64,000 nucleotides of DNA from Lepraria neglecta (lineage: Eukaryota > Ascomycota > Lecanoromycetes > Lecanorales > Stereocaulaceae). Both the position numbers and the translations under genes were made by a program. This document shows, in pieces, positions 22,881 through 33,432 of this stretch. Where the stretch lies: contig CM065652.1 in NCBI GenBank assembly GCA_033220425.1, forward strand, positions 1,922,001 through 1,986,000, written 5' to 3'. Numbering within the stretch: position 1 is the first letter of the stretch; every line of letters starts with the position of its first letter. A model generated the notes under the pieces. That model worked only from the letters and a program-made list of their open reading frames with translations, made no database searches and was not told where the DNA came from.

Positions 22881-23465
22881 CTAGACAAGTCTCAAACTCC
22901 CACTCGCCAAATATCCGAGGTCCGGATCCAAAACATCAAAAGTCAGCTCCACAAACTCATAACCATCAACAAAAAGCAAAACCACAACCACTGCCGCGCT
23001 CCACATCGCCCAGGTCATTACCATTAAGGGCATCAGTCTCAGGATCACAGTCCCAGCAGAATAAATCCTTAGCGGCCCTCGAATGCGCGCGTTTGGATTA
23101 TTGGGGGGCTGCATGTGCGTGATGCAGTCTCGTTGCGCTTCGACGATGGCGGCGAAGCCGTCGCCGGCAGTGAGAGAGGCTCCGTAGTTGAAGAACTTGA
23201 CGCTGCTACCTGTGACGGTTTCTGCAAAGAAGGGGTCCGCGGGGAGGTGGTTGGGGGTGGATATGGTTTGGTTGGCCTGCGGGAGGGTGAGGTTGGAGTG
23301 GAGGAGCGCGGTGAGGATTTGTGCATTGTGTAGGGGGGTGAGATTGCTTGGGGGTGGTAGAATGTTGAGCAGCTGCGCATGCTTCCTCGCTGGTAAGGTG
23401 ACCGCCAGGGCGAGGGCAAAAAGCGGGATCTGGTGGGCGATATGGATTGTTTTGAGTAGGTGCAT
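22881..23465 (-). CDS. small secreted protein, paralog 2
   Basis: A single exon of 194 aa from the ATG at 23465. The hydrophobic start MHLLKTIHIAHQIPLFALAL is a good signal peptide, probably cut near residue 20-25 before LPARKHAQLL. The body shares with its neighbours a Leu/Pro/Asn region (NLTLPQANQTIS), DPFFAETVTGSSVKFFNYGA, and IYSAGTVILRLMP. The C terminus starts MTWAMWSAAVVVVLLFV, a hydrophobic segment that could be a membrane anchor, then gives LTFDV and a Gly-rich end. One Cys (in RDCITH) sits in the central block, as in the relatives. Family unknown to me; extracellular or wall location is inferred. Confidence 0.65.
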   Translation of the reverse strand: MHLLKTIHIAHQIPLFALALAVTLPARKHAQLLNILPPPSNLTPLHNAQILTALLHSNLTLPQANQTISTPNHLPADPFFAETVTGSSVKFFNYGASLTAGDGFAAIVEAQRDCITHMQPPNNPNARIRGPLRIYSAGTVILRLMPLMVMTWAMWSAAVVVVLLFVDGYEFVELTFDVLDPDLGYLASGSLRLV

Positions 23466-23534
23466 GATTGCCGGAAGGGAAAATTTAGCTTGTCGAAAAG
23501 AAGGGCCTTGTGCCGATGTTTTGTTGTTCTCCAG

Positions 23535-23560
23535 TCCTCGCATGTCGCTTTGTCGCATGT
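23535..23560 (-). promoter_or_regulatory. shared upstream motif, copy 2
   Basis: TCCTCGCATGTCGCTTTGTC plus GCATGT on the plus strand, 70-95 nt upstream of the paralog 2 ATG. Of the four copies it is closest to the consensus. Confidence 0.5.
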
Positions 23561-23609
23561 ATGTCACCCCACTGTTGCAATGTGGCAATAGGCTGGGAAG
23601 GATATCTAG

Positions 23610-24275
23610 CTAATGGGGGCCCCAGGGCCCCATATATGGCCAAAAAAGACAAAGAACGGCTAGCAACAGGCTTCTGGAATCGCATAGAAAGCAATCAAGC
23701 AACGGATTGCAACACCCACTACCCACATACCCAATTTCTATATCCGTAACATCGAAAATCAAGCTAACGGGGTCATGTTCCTCATAAAACGCCCACAGCA
23801 CCACCAGCGCCGACGAGAACATACCCCACGTCATATCCTTGCCCGGCCGCATTACCAGCCCGTCTTGCTTGCTGCCATAGGTTCTCAATTCCGTCCCCAT
23901 CAACTTGCGGGGATCCACCAGTGTATGGGTAAGGCATTCTGTTTGTGCTTGAGAGATGCAGGCGTACCGAGGGTCAACGGAGAGCCGGCTGCCAAAATTG
24001 TAGAACTTCATCCGGACAGAAATGAAGGTTTCGTAAAACGGATCGCTGGGGAGGGCGTTGGTGGGGTGAAGGAGGGTGTTATTGGCCTGTGTGAGGGTTT
24101 CGTTGGGTCGTAAGAGATTGAAGAGAGTATGTATATTGTTTGGGAGAGTGAGATTTGTGGTTTGTAAGCTGTCGAGGAGCTGCACCGGCTTTGGTATGGG
24201 TAATATGCCCGTGAGTGCGATTGTGTAGAGCTGGAGCTGCAGCAAGGCAAGGCAAGTTGCCCTGAGTGCTTGCAT
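23610..24275 (-). CDS. small secreted protein, paralog 3
   Basis: A single exon of 221 aa, the longest intact member. The start MQALRATCLALLQLQLYTIA is a signal peptide. The family pattern follows: LPIPKPVQLLDSL, NLTLPNNIHTL, SDPFYETFISVRMKFYNFGS, TECLTH, and DMTWGMFSSALVVLWAF. After SLIFDVTDIEIGYVGSGCC it continues with a Cys-rich hydrophobic tail (LLLAVLCLFWPYMG) absent from paralog 2. The extra tail could reflect a lost stop or a true membrane end. Function unknown. Same orientation and spacing as its neighbours point to tandem duplication. Confidence 0.65.
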   Translation of the reverse strand: MQALRATCLALLQLQLYTIALTGILPIPKPVQLLDSLQTTNLTLPNNIHTLFNLLRPNETLTQANNTLLHPTNALPSDPFYETFISVRMKFYNFGSRLSVDPRYACISQAQTECLTHTLVDPRKLMGTELRTYGSKQDGLVMRPGKDMTWGMFSSALVVLWAFYEEHDPVSLIFDVTDIEIGYVGSGCCNPLLDCFLCDSRSLLLAVLCLFWPYMGPWGPH

Positions 24276-24718
24276 GATAAGAGGGAAATTGAAGGATCAT
24301 AGTTGTTTTAGTTGGGCATGTAGAGCTTTTTTTAAAAAGAGTATTTGCATCCAGTCCCTGGTTTTTCGCATAGCGGTCTGTCGCGTTTGTGTTAGCTAAT
24401 GCGGCACTTCTGATACTAGAACGTGAGTAAAATAGGTGCTCGGTGGTATCACACAAGTCTCTGAGGCATGGAGCGGCCTGTGCAAGGTAGTATCCGTGAA
24501 TGAGGTTGGTAGTGGGCCGTGGTCATCTGATTGTAACCTTTTCTGTTCCATCATCCATGCATCAAGGAGTCGATTCTTGAGCTTGTATCTGTGGAAAATC
24601 CAGTCTGTGCTGAGCAAGAGATAAAAGCCTCATTCGATATCATTATGCTTTGCTGTTGAGCAATTGATAATGATGTGCTTCTTTTTCACCTCTCGTATAT
24701 CGCTTCTATACCTACCCT
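24276..24718. other. spacer between paralogs 3 and 4
   Basis: Holds the upstream region of paralog 3. The part 24386-24480 resembles 25349-25440 upstream of paralog 4: shared TTTGTGTTAGCT, AACGTGAGT and AAGTCTCTG. A partial copy of the array motif (TCTCGTATATCGCTTCTATA) lies at 24691-24710 with no gene directly below it. Confidence 0.5.
24362..24390 (-). promoter_or_regulatory. shared upstream motif, copy 3
   Basis: TTTTTCGCATAGCGGTCTGT plus CGCGTTTGT, 87-115 nt upstream of the paralog 3 ATG; less conserved in the middle. Confidence 0.45.
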
Positions 24719-25240
24719 TTACTCCTGAAACTGTCCTAAAGTCCCAGTCCCTACACTACCAACCCCAAACCCGCGAGACCAAACGACAAAACTCATCCCC
24801 AAATACCCATAGTTACGAGCAAACAGAATCATCACAACCAAGGCTTGGTTATACATATTCTAGGTCATTTCCCGCCATGGAACCAGAGCTAATATCACAT
24901 TACCACTAGTATAGGTTTTCAAGTCCGGCCCCATCCGTGTATGTTGATCATGGGGAAGATGCGTATCACATTCTTGACGGGCTTGGATGAAAGTTTCGAT
25001 TGCGTTCTCCGAATCGAGACGATTACCGTGGCCGAAGAACTTCACTGCGGTGCCGTGGATGCTTCTCCAGTATGGGTCCGGAGGAGTTGGTCTGTTGGAT
25101 GGAAGGGTAAGATTTCCAGGCAGAAGGAGGCTGTTGAGTATCTGCACAGGCTGCGGAGTAGGAAGTATGGCTGCGAGTACAATTGCGTTGAATTGTGACT
25201 GCAAGAGGACAAGGCAAATCGTTTTGAGTACGTGCATCAT
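24719..25240 (-). pseudogene. secreted-protein paralog 4, truncated
   Basis: The ATG at 25240 (a second Met follows) opens MMHVLKTICLVLLQSQFNAI, a signal peptide, then LPTPQPVQILNSLLL, NLTLPSNRPTPPDPYW and AVKFFGHGN, and runs to WREMT. There the frame meets a TAG where the paralogs have the Trp of MTW. In-frame paralog-like sequence continues beyond it (NMYNQALVVMILFAR) to about 24719, so the gene looks decayed by a single nonsense change. The truncated product would end at 24860, about 126 aa. The central block is shorter than in paralogs 2 and 3. Confidence 0.6.
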
Positions 25241-26208
25241 GATGAAGGTTGCGATTGATGATAAAAAGACACGTAGCACATCTTACAGACGTTGAGAGCA
25301 TCTTATAGAGTTTGTCCTTTTTCTTGTCTCTCGCATATCACTGTCGCATTTGTGTTAGCTTGTCTCAGTCCATCCTACATCAAAACGTGAGTGAGACATC
25401 CTGCTTGGTACTATCAGCAAAGTCTCTGGAAGATCATGCGATCACATGCGAGAGAGCAGCTGCAAATGGGGCCGAACGGAGTCAGCAATGGTGGTCTTCA
25501 TCACCGAGACCGACAGTCCCTCAAGCAGCTCCCTTAAGCTGGAGCAAAATTTGCTGCTCTGGACTTTTTGGACCTAGAAACCAAATTTGGCTGTATATGG
25601 ATGGCATATGTAGCGCCGATAATGCCCTTTCGCGCTTCTAAAGAGCACGCTTTTGTCCAAAATGCTGGGCCATTGCTCTTCGACTTGTGATAGTACGAAG
25701 ACTATGGGAGCTCCGCTCGGCGAGAAACCAGCGCAATGCTTCTCAAGTCTCATGGTATCAACGCAAAATCTTTCGTAAACGGCGAAGTTGTCTGGTGGTT
25801 GCTCCGCGAAGGAGTGCGTGGAAGAACTGTCCATAGTTAAGTTGTATTGAGGCTATGGGTGTCTCATTCAGTAGGAACCGAATCTGGAGCTGGCTAGGCG
25901 TCATTCAAGTTCTCCACGGTGGGTCTTCATCAAGTTTCGTGTCGTTCCTCTTCGCATTCGAGCGTTTCATTGAAGCTTTTCACATGGCGGAGAAAACCAC
26001 GGATATATTCGTAGGGCTGAATGACGCTAGTCTCGAATTAGGTGAATGCGAACTGTCCTGAAGATTTATTAAGTTTATCCTTCTTCCATAAAGTCACCAC
26101 GACCCTGCTCTTCGGCTGACTCATAAGCTGTCTCCATGATCTTGGGCAACGTCCCACTCTTCTGGCAATAGCCCACAAAAGCCCGCCGCTTAGGGCACTC
26201 GAGTCAAG
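25241..26208. other. intergenic region between array and SEC63
   Basis: 968 bp. Beyond the paralog 4 upstream region there are two unexplained frames: 25574-25834 minus (86 aa) and 25855-26061 plus (68 aa, one hydrophobic patch). Neither has a recognisable domain; I do not call them. Confidence 0.4.
25325..25353 (-). promoter_or_regulatory. shared upstream motif, copy 4
   Basis: TGTCTCTCGCATATCACTGT plus CGCATTTGT, 85-113 nt upstream of the paralog 4 ATG. It runs directly into TTTGTGTTAGCT, also seen next to copy 3. Confidence 0.5.
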
Positions 26209-28637
26209 ATGTCTACGGACTACAACTACGACGAACAGGTATTAGGTGCTGGCCCTCTGATTCTTCCACGATGCTGACTTATATCCAAGGGCCAGTTCTT
26301 CCCCTACTTCATCCTCACCATCTCCGCTCTTGTCACCCTCCCCCTTTCCTACACTCTTCTCCGACCGAACAAAGGTCAGAGCCCCCTGCTTTTTACGGTT
26401 CCAAGCCCAGAAGGTTGAATCGCTGACGAAGGAACAGACATAGAAGACACCGCTCCCCGAATAAAATCCGATTTCAAACCCATAGACGACGCCCTAATTC
26501 AGGGGCAGAAGAGGAAACAATGGCGGCGAGAAAGGAGATTGAAGAGAATAATTACCGTAGCAGCGGGCTGGCTGACCATGGCGTTGATGATGTATTTGAT
26601 CGCGGTAACCAAGACTACGGCGCCGAAGATATGGGATCCGTATACCATTTTAGAGATTTCAAGGGTTAGGGGCACAAAGTGTCGTTTCTTCGTAAATGCT
26701 GACTGTATCTAGTCCTCAACCGAGCAGCAAATTAAGAAGAGGTATCGAGACCTGTCGCGAGTATTCCATCCAGATAAGGCGATAGTGGACGAGTCTAAAA
26801 ATCAAACCGTGGAGGATATCAACGATTACTGGGTGGAGGTGACGAAAGCCTTCAAAACTCTGACGGACGAGGAGATTCGTAACAACTATATACAATATGG
26901 CCATCCGGACGGGAAGCAGAGCTTCAGCATTGGAATCGCCTTGCCCAAGTTTATCGTCACAGATGGGAACGGCAAATATGTGCTCCTGGTGTACGGGCTC
27001 CTGCTAGGAGTCTTACTGCCATACGTGGTTGGCAAATGGTGGTACGGGACGCAAAGAATGACGAAGGAGAAGGTTCTGCTCGCTAGTGCTTCCAACCTGT
27101 TCAGGGAGTACAAGGAAAACCTCACAGACGGAGACGTCGTTAATGCTTTGAGTTCTGGAGAGGAGTACAAGGGCGTCTTGAATGGCAATAAGGAGGATTC
27201 AGGCCTGGGAAAGATTGAGAAGAGCATTATTCAGGAAGATGAGGCTGGACCTATCGTGACGCAGAAAGATCGACAGAAGCTGGAAAGCTACGACGGTGCT
27301 CGAAGGAAAGCAGCAGCTCTACTATGGGCGTACCTAGGACGGATACGCCTGGATGGGGCTTCTTTGGATGACGGTCAGTCCGATACAACACTCGATATGT
27401 TACCAGTGTGCTAACAGATCTGCAGAGAAATTCGAAGCTGCACCTCTTGCCCTCAAGTTGAACGAGTCCTTTATAGCGATCACCCTTGCCTTTGGCAATG
27501 TCCCCCAACTTCTCTCCGCCTACCGAATATCGCAGCACCTCATCCAAGCCGTTCCTCCGAATGCATCGCCTCTACTACAGCTCCCACATATCACACCTCA
27601 AATTGCCAAAGCCATAGAAGGTCCAGACTCGAGAAAGCACCTCATAGTCCAAGAATTCATGGCGATGCCCGAATACAAGCGACGAAAACTCGCCACTGAT
27701 CAAGCAGGTGTTCTATCGCCCGGTCTATATAACGAAGCCGTCGCTGTAGCTCGCCAACTTCCTCTCCTCAACGTCGAAAAGGTCTTCTTCAAAGTAATGG
27801 GCGAGCGCTTCGTCACCACCTCATCCCTTGTCCAATTCGTTGTCAAAGCCCGTGTGATTCCACCAGGTTCAGCCAGCGTCCCCGAAGTCAACGAACTAGA
27901 TCTCGAAGACATTGACCCAGACGAAGGCGATCTCGACGCCCTCCTCGGTCGAAAGCCAGCGAAAAACAAGAAAGCCAAGCCATTAGAAGGCGATGCTGCC
28001 CCTACAGCAGACGCTGAGAAGCCCCTCCAACCTCCCCTCGCATACGCACCATACTTCCCGCGCGATCACTCACCTCGCTGGCATGTCTTCCTCTCCGACA
28101 GCAAATTAGGCAAAGTCGCTGTACCGCCTTTCACCATGACAACCTTCAACAAACCCCTGATTGACGACAACGGCAATCCAACTTTCAACATGCAAACATT
28201 CAAGATGCAATTCCAAGCTCCACCACAAGCGGGTAACTACCCATTCGTGATGCACCTGGTCTGCGACAGCTATATCGGCATGGACAGCAAGAGGGAGGTT
28301 GTTCTGGAAGTGAAAGATAGTTCGCAAGCCGCCACAATGGTCAACGAGGAAGACGAGATCAGTGAGCCAGAAGAAGGTATGCAATCTCCTAATCCCAACA
28401 CCCTTCACGTAAACAGGTAACTAATAATGGTCTTCAGATTCCCTAGCAGGCCAAATGAACGCCCTGAAAACCGGCGGCGTAGCAGGCCTCGCCGCACCAC
28501 CCAAACGCACCAAGAAACGCGCTCCCGTCGAAGAATCTAGCGATGAGGAGAGCGATACGGAGGGTGAGGCAGAGGATACGAGCGAGACGGATACGGATAC
28601 TGATAGTGAGGATGAGGGGAAGGGGAAGGGCAAATGA
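26209..28637 (+). CDS. SEC63: ER translocation protein Sec63
   Basis: Six exons: 26209-26238, 26290-26374, 26438-26664, 26713-27373, 27426-28376 and 28438-28637. They encode 717 aa. The order matches Sec63: a short lumenal start and first membrane helix (FILTISALVTLPLSY), then a second (WLTMALMMYLIAV). Next comes a lumenal J domain with HPDK in SRVFHPDKA and GHPDGKQSFSIGIALP, then a third helix (VLLVYGLLLGVLLPYVVG). A cytosolic Brl domain ends in FVMHLVCDSYIGMD. The last exon encodes a highly acidic tail (EESSDEESDTEGEAED), the expected Sec62-binding end. The protein recruits lumenal BiP to the Sec61 channel. Confidence 0.96.
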
Positions 28638-29777
28638 TCTCTTATGGCTTAAGAGATACAAAGAGAGAAGGCATGGGGACGCGTTAGGTCGTAGGCATTG
28701 CGGAGGCGTCATCCAGAGTATCTTATTCACGGTGGATGTCTTCATCTTGGGCATGCTCGTTGGCTCGAGCTGTACCATATTATACCTCATGCTTGAACTT
28801 AGTCCCGTACCTGGGGGGGAAATGTGTATAAAAGAACGAAATGCAGAGGACCAAACTTTACGTCTTAAATCCCCTTATCTAAAAAGAACCTAGCTATTTA
28901 AGACCATACCAGAACTCTACATTTGGCTGAACAGACAGACTGCGTAACGCTTACAGCATGCCGGAGCGCCATTATCCAGCACAGTGGCCAAACATATAGC
29001 CAAGAAGTGTGAGAACTAAAACAGGAGAGTGAGAGGTAGGCTGAGAAAGGGAGCTCGAGAGCGTCGAAGCAGACAACACGAGAGATGGAGGAGCCAGCAT
29101 TGTTGCCTTACGTGGGCAGATAGCCGTTCAATTGGGACATTCTACCGGACTCGCGGGCTCAGAATGGCGTATCTCCTGCATTCTTAGCGCTACATTTGCT
29201 ACGATGTTGAGGATACTAACCAAGCATGATGAACGAAAGCTCGTCATCGAGAGGCAAAAAGTCTCCTGAACGCGTTAAGTAGGGACGGCTACATCAAAAA
29301 TGGGATAGTAGACTCGGTAGGACAAGGGCACGATGGATATCGAACTCGTCACGCCGCCAGTTGCCATCGAAGGGATGGAAGAACGGAGTCACATGGTTAT
29401 GCGTTTATGGTAGAGATGCATGAGATTGCTATCAAAGTACTATCGAAAGAATCTCTCCCTGTGGCTTTTAGTAAGAGCTTGCCACGCAAGTGCTTTTGCC
29501 CATGAGATCATCCATGCACCTCGAGAAAAGCCAGGCAAACAAAAAGCAAAAAAGCAGTCGTCTGAATCATCAGCCATTATCTTACATCCTCCTGAGCTCG
29601 TAAACCGTAGGTCATTGCTTTAGGATAACTCATAAAGTCGAAAACGTGTCGCCAATGACGAATGGACATTGTTGCCCTAGAAAAGCAAAGACAGAAGAAA
29701 TCGTGGTGGTTCTAGCTGGTCTCGCGGAAGGGTAAGGGCAGAGACCAGAGCCCGTGGGTGGATTCTCCGGGAGAAGC
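28638..29777. other. convergent 3' region SEC63-Argonaute
   Basis: 1.1 kb between converging genes. No frame with a recognisable domain, no repeat seen. Confidence 0.45.
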
Positions 29778-32700
29778 TTAGATGTAGAACATTGTGTTCC
29801 GCAAGCTGTATCCAAATCAGCAATGGATTCAAGTCAAAAACTTGTCAACAACTTACTTAGGATGAACATCTCTCGTCCAAGGCGCTTCATTGTAATCAAA
29901 CGCCTTCCCACGCGGATGATGGGCAGTGATGTATTTATGTAGGTAGCAGCGTCCTCGCTCGCAGAGAATATCGGCGTAATAAGCAGGTGGACAAATGGAA
30001 ACGGCTCGTGTGGCTCTACCGAACAGGTAACAGAGATTGTGGGTGATACCTTGAAGCTCGTCGGCGCCAAGCTTCATTTCATCAAGGAGTACCACGTAGT
30101 GGGCGGGCTTAGCCTTGGTACTGGTCAGTCTTGCCCGTCGAGAGGAGAGAATACGTACGGTGCCTTGCAATGCAACATGGGCTTGCAGGAAGAAGTCCCA
30201 ACCCCTTTCCATCGTCACACCCCTATCGACTACTGTACCGTTCGGAGGATTGCCTTTGACTCTGCTATTCATATCGGCGTATTTTTCCTCGGTGGGATAG
30301 AAACGAGTATGGTGTCGTTTTCCAACGACTACGATGTTGATCTGGGGACGATTGGCTTTGTACTTTTGATAGATCTTTCGGCAAGCAGGCAGGATCTGCT
30401 TGTCAAATTCTTCTTCCAGGACCGACTTATACTGGCCTTCTGATACGCCTGGAACCAATGGGATGAGCATCATTCAATTGTTTATGAAACAAGTCTTCTT
30501 ACCATCGCGGTAGATCAGAATCCTCCTTGGGCATCGATTCTGGTTCTGCGAGTACCAATACTCAAGTCGCTCTTCCATCATTTCCTGGAGGGCCGAAACC
30601 ATCTCCTTTTTGCTCTCCTGACAGCGAATGCTGCCTGGCCACTGCGCATATTGGCCGTTCAAGCTGGCGACGACGGCTGCAATGCTCGGAGTTCCCTCCA
30701 TGCTCCTTGGGCTATTGGAAGGGGTTGGAGTCAGCATTGCTTGTTCAGGACGGGATCTAGAGGCTCAAACATGTCTAGGAAGCAAAGACGTACGCTGGGT
30801 GGGTGACGTCTATTCCAACGATCATAGTGGAGCCTTCCTGAAGGAATCCCAGCTTATCTCGTGGCAACAACTGGTTTGCCCCTCCGTTCTTCAGATTGAA
30901 CTTGAGAACAACATTGGCAAAGTATTGAGGGCCTTTGTCGAGCTTGTCATGAACAACACAGACTGTGTGAATACCTGCTAATTTGTTTAGTGCACACACG
31001 GAAGCGGTATGGGGATAATCCTCACCGAAACGGACATCACTCCAGAATTTCACTGCACGAAAGAGGTTAGCTAGCCTCTAGGGATATGTTTTTCAGTGGA
31101 AATAGATATCTTACCCCGGGCATAAGTGATGGGCCCCTTGCCTGGCAAGATGACCAGAAGTATTCCGACATCTTTCTTAGCAATTTCGCCAAGGACGTTC
31201 TTGATCTTCTCGTCGTTGGCATCGTCTTGCCCATACACAACGTTGGCTTGCCATCCTTGCGTTCCTGGCGGAATGATGGGATTAGACTCGCCGAGTCCAC
31301 CAGCCCTAAGTGCTTGCTTGACTTGGTCGATGTGGGTCTTGGTGAAGTTCACGTTTCCCAGCTTCAAGAACGACCATTTGGTCAGTGGCTTAGTGACAGA
31401 GAATTGCTTCCCCTTCATATTCCAGGCAGCTTGGGCCGTCTTCTCGGCAAAATTCTTGCCTCGATTCATGTACAACACCTCTGGTGCTTGAAGCACCCTT
31501 CCAAACACCATGACCATGCTTGGATTAATTTTGACTCCAAATGCCGCTAGAGCGGAGGTACCATTCCCTCGAATTCCAACAACTTGTTGACCATCACCAA
31601 CGATTCGCCTTGCATTCTCTGCGGGCGGTCTCGCGGCGACATTGAGGATATTGGTTGTCTGCCGTTCGTTTAGTTTACCACGGTAAGGTTGGCCTAGCAT
31701 ACAGGTACACAACTCTGGCGGAATCCAGATAGGCTTATCGGCTGTGCCACAATTCAGGACCCACGTATCGGGTTTTTGGAGTTTGATGTTATGCTTTTTG
31801 AGAAAATACCGCTGAACGGTGATCGGGCTCTCTTCCGGAAATTCTGAGCAGTCGAACTTGATTTGTGTCGCACTGAGGTGATCGTCGTACGCGTTGCCAA
31901 AACGCTTCATCTTACCGCTCTTCGCGTCTCGTTTCTCCCCAGACTTATGGGAGAACCCTACAATGGTTTTGACCTTGACCTCTGTCTTTCCATCCTCATC
32001 CTTCAAATACTCGGTCTTTACCCGAAGCTTTTCGATGAATCGCTCGAGATCTAACCATTGATTCGCGTATACTCCGAACTGCTCCATGAGTGTTATCATG
32101 TTGACAGCAGGGTAAAATGGTGAAGTTTGTGCGTTTAAATTCAGAAGAGTTCGCATCGTAGACGTTCTTACACTGGAGTAATACCCCCTAACCGCGATCA
32201 GGCCACCAGAAAGATCCAAATATTCGCCTTCGTCTGTTGGATATCTGTAGAACTTATTCTGACCACTTTGAAAGACCTCCTGGTTGAAGTTCGGCGTTCG
32301 CGCAACAATGATGTTCAGACTGCGGAGATTTTGGAGTTAGCATCACCCTTTTTGGACACGAGACAGTGTTCTGAGACATGTCCAGGGACAATAGCCTAAG
32401 TCATCGCCTCCACAACATGTTTAAGAAATCAGACAGTGATCCTAATTGAAGTGAAAGCTTTCGAAATATACGTACGCTTGCACTGCATCAGCTTTCCCTG
32501 CAAAGTCGCTAGGATCGGTGGTAGTCGATGCAAGATACCGTAGAAGCTCCTGGGTAGGAACCCTACCATCCACCGAAATCGTGAACGTGTATCTCGTGGC
32601 ATTGGACCGAGCTACCCGATCCTCAACATCTCGATACATGATAGTAAAGGCTTTTACCCTGTTTGGTCCAAGATTGAGTGGTTTGGATGTAAGAATCGTG

Positions 32701-33432
32701 TTGGCATAGTCGGTAGCAAGAGCCGGCTGAACATTCCTAAATTCTGGGGCCTCGAAAAGAACCGCGAAAGCCTGTCGCTGTTTGCGACCTTTCTTAGGTT
32801 CCTCTTGCGCATATTCCTCCTCGCCTTTCTTCTGTTCTTCCTTGCGCTTTCTTCGCTCTGTCTTGATTGTAACGCTGTATTTGTGAATGGCCTTCTTGGT
32901 GTCAATCACCATGGCGAAGTAGTTTGTTCTCAAGTGGATGATTGTGCCAGCTTTTCCGTAGCCTGGCCGAAGCGGAAGCTTAAAGTCTGCAAGGGTGAGA
33001 GTATCCAATGATAGGTCCTTGCTCTTAGCGATGACCTCGTCTTCCTTTTCGTGGATCTCCCTCGAGGGCGTAGTTTCTACTCCTGGAGCACTGAACCACG
33101 AAATATAATTAGCAAACTTCTGCACACACAATGGAATAGACGATGACTGACCTGTAGATGGGTGGACCTCGAGTGTACTCATCGTCACCCAACCTCTGGC
33201 CCCCTCCGCCTCCACCTCCGCGTCCCCCTCCGCCCCCTCCACCTCCGCGTCCCCCTCCCCCCCTGAAATCTCCACCACCTCGTGGTCCTCTCCCACGGGG
33301 ATCTCCCCGCCCACGCGATCCTCCTCCGTCGTATTGTCCTCCACCACCCCCGCGGTATCCTCCGCCTCGTTGCGGTCCACCACCACCTCTTGGCTGGCCT
33401 CTTGGGGTCCCACCCCTACCACGGTCAGCCAT
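29778..33432 (-). CDS. Argonaute (QDE-2-like)
   Basis: Nine exons: 33432-33152, 33090-32476, 32319-31115, 31052-31026, 30974-30794, 30711-30503, 30448-30159, 30113-29857 and 29805-29778. They encode 1030 aa. A Gly/Arg-rich N terminus (about residues 1-85, RGG-type) precedes the N, L1, PAZ, MID and PIWI domains. In PIWI, IVGIDVTHPA gives the first Asp, ILIYRDGVSEGQY the second, and PPAYYADILCERGR has Asp at the fourth tetrad position (DEDD rather than DEDH, as known in some fungi). So it should be slicer-competent. The final 28-nt exon yields VHPNLRNTMFYI, the usual Argonaute C terminus. A 27-nt exon joins KFWSDVRFGIHTVCV. Role: RNA silencing. Confidence 0.95.
33152..33429 (-). repeat. Gly/Arg-rich (RGG) coding low complexity
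   Basis: The first exon of the Argonaute gene is a run of Gly codons interspersed with Arg and Pro (GGGGRGGGGGGGGRGGGG). RGG tails in Argonautes are known sites of arginine methylation and RNA binding; that function is inferred here. Confidence 0.8.

Noticed and set aside
25574-26061. Two opposing small frames between the array and SEC63
   Set aside because: Neither has a family match, signal peptide or splice partner that I can see; left as unexplained intergenic sequence.
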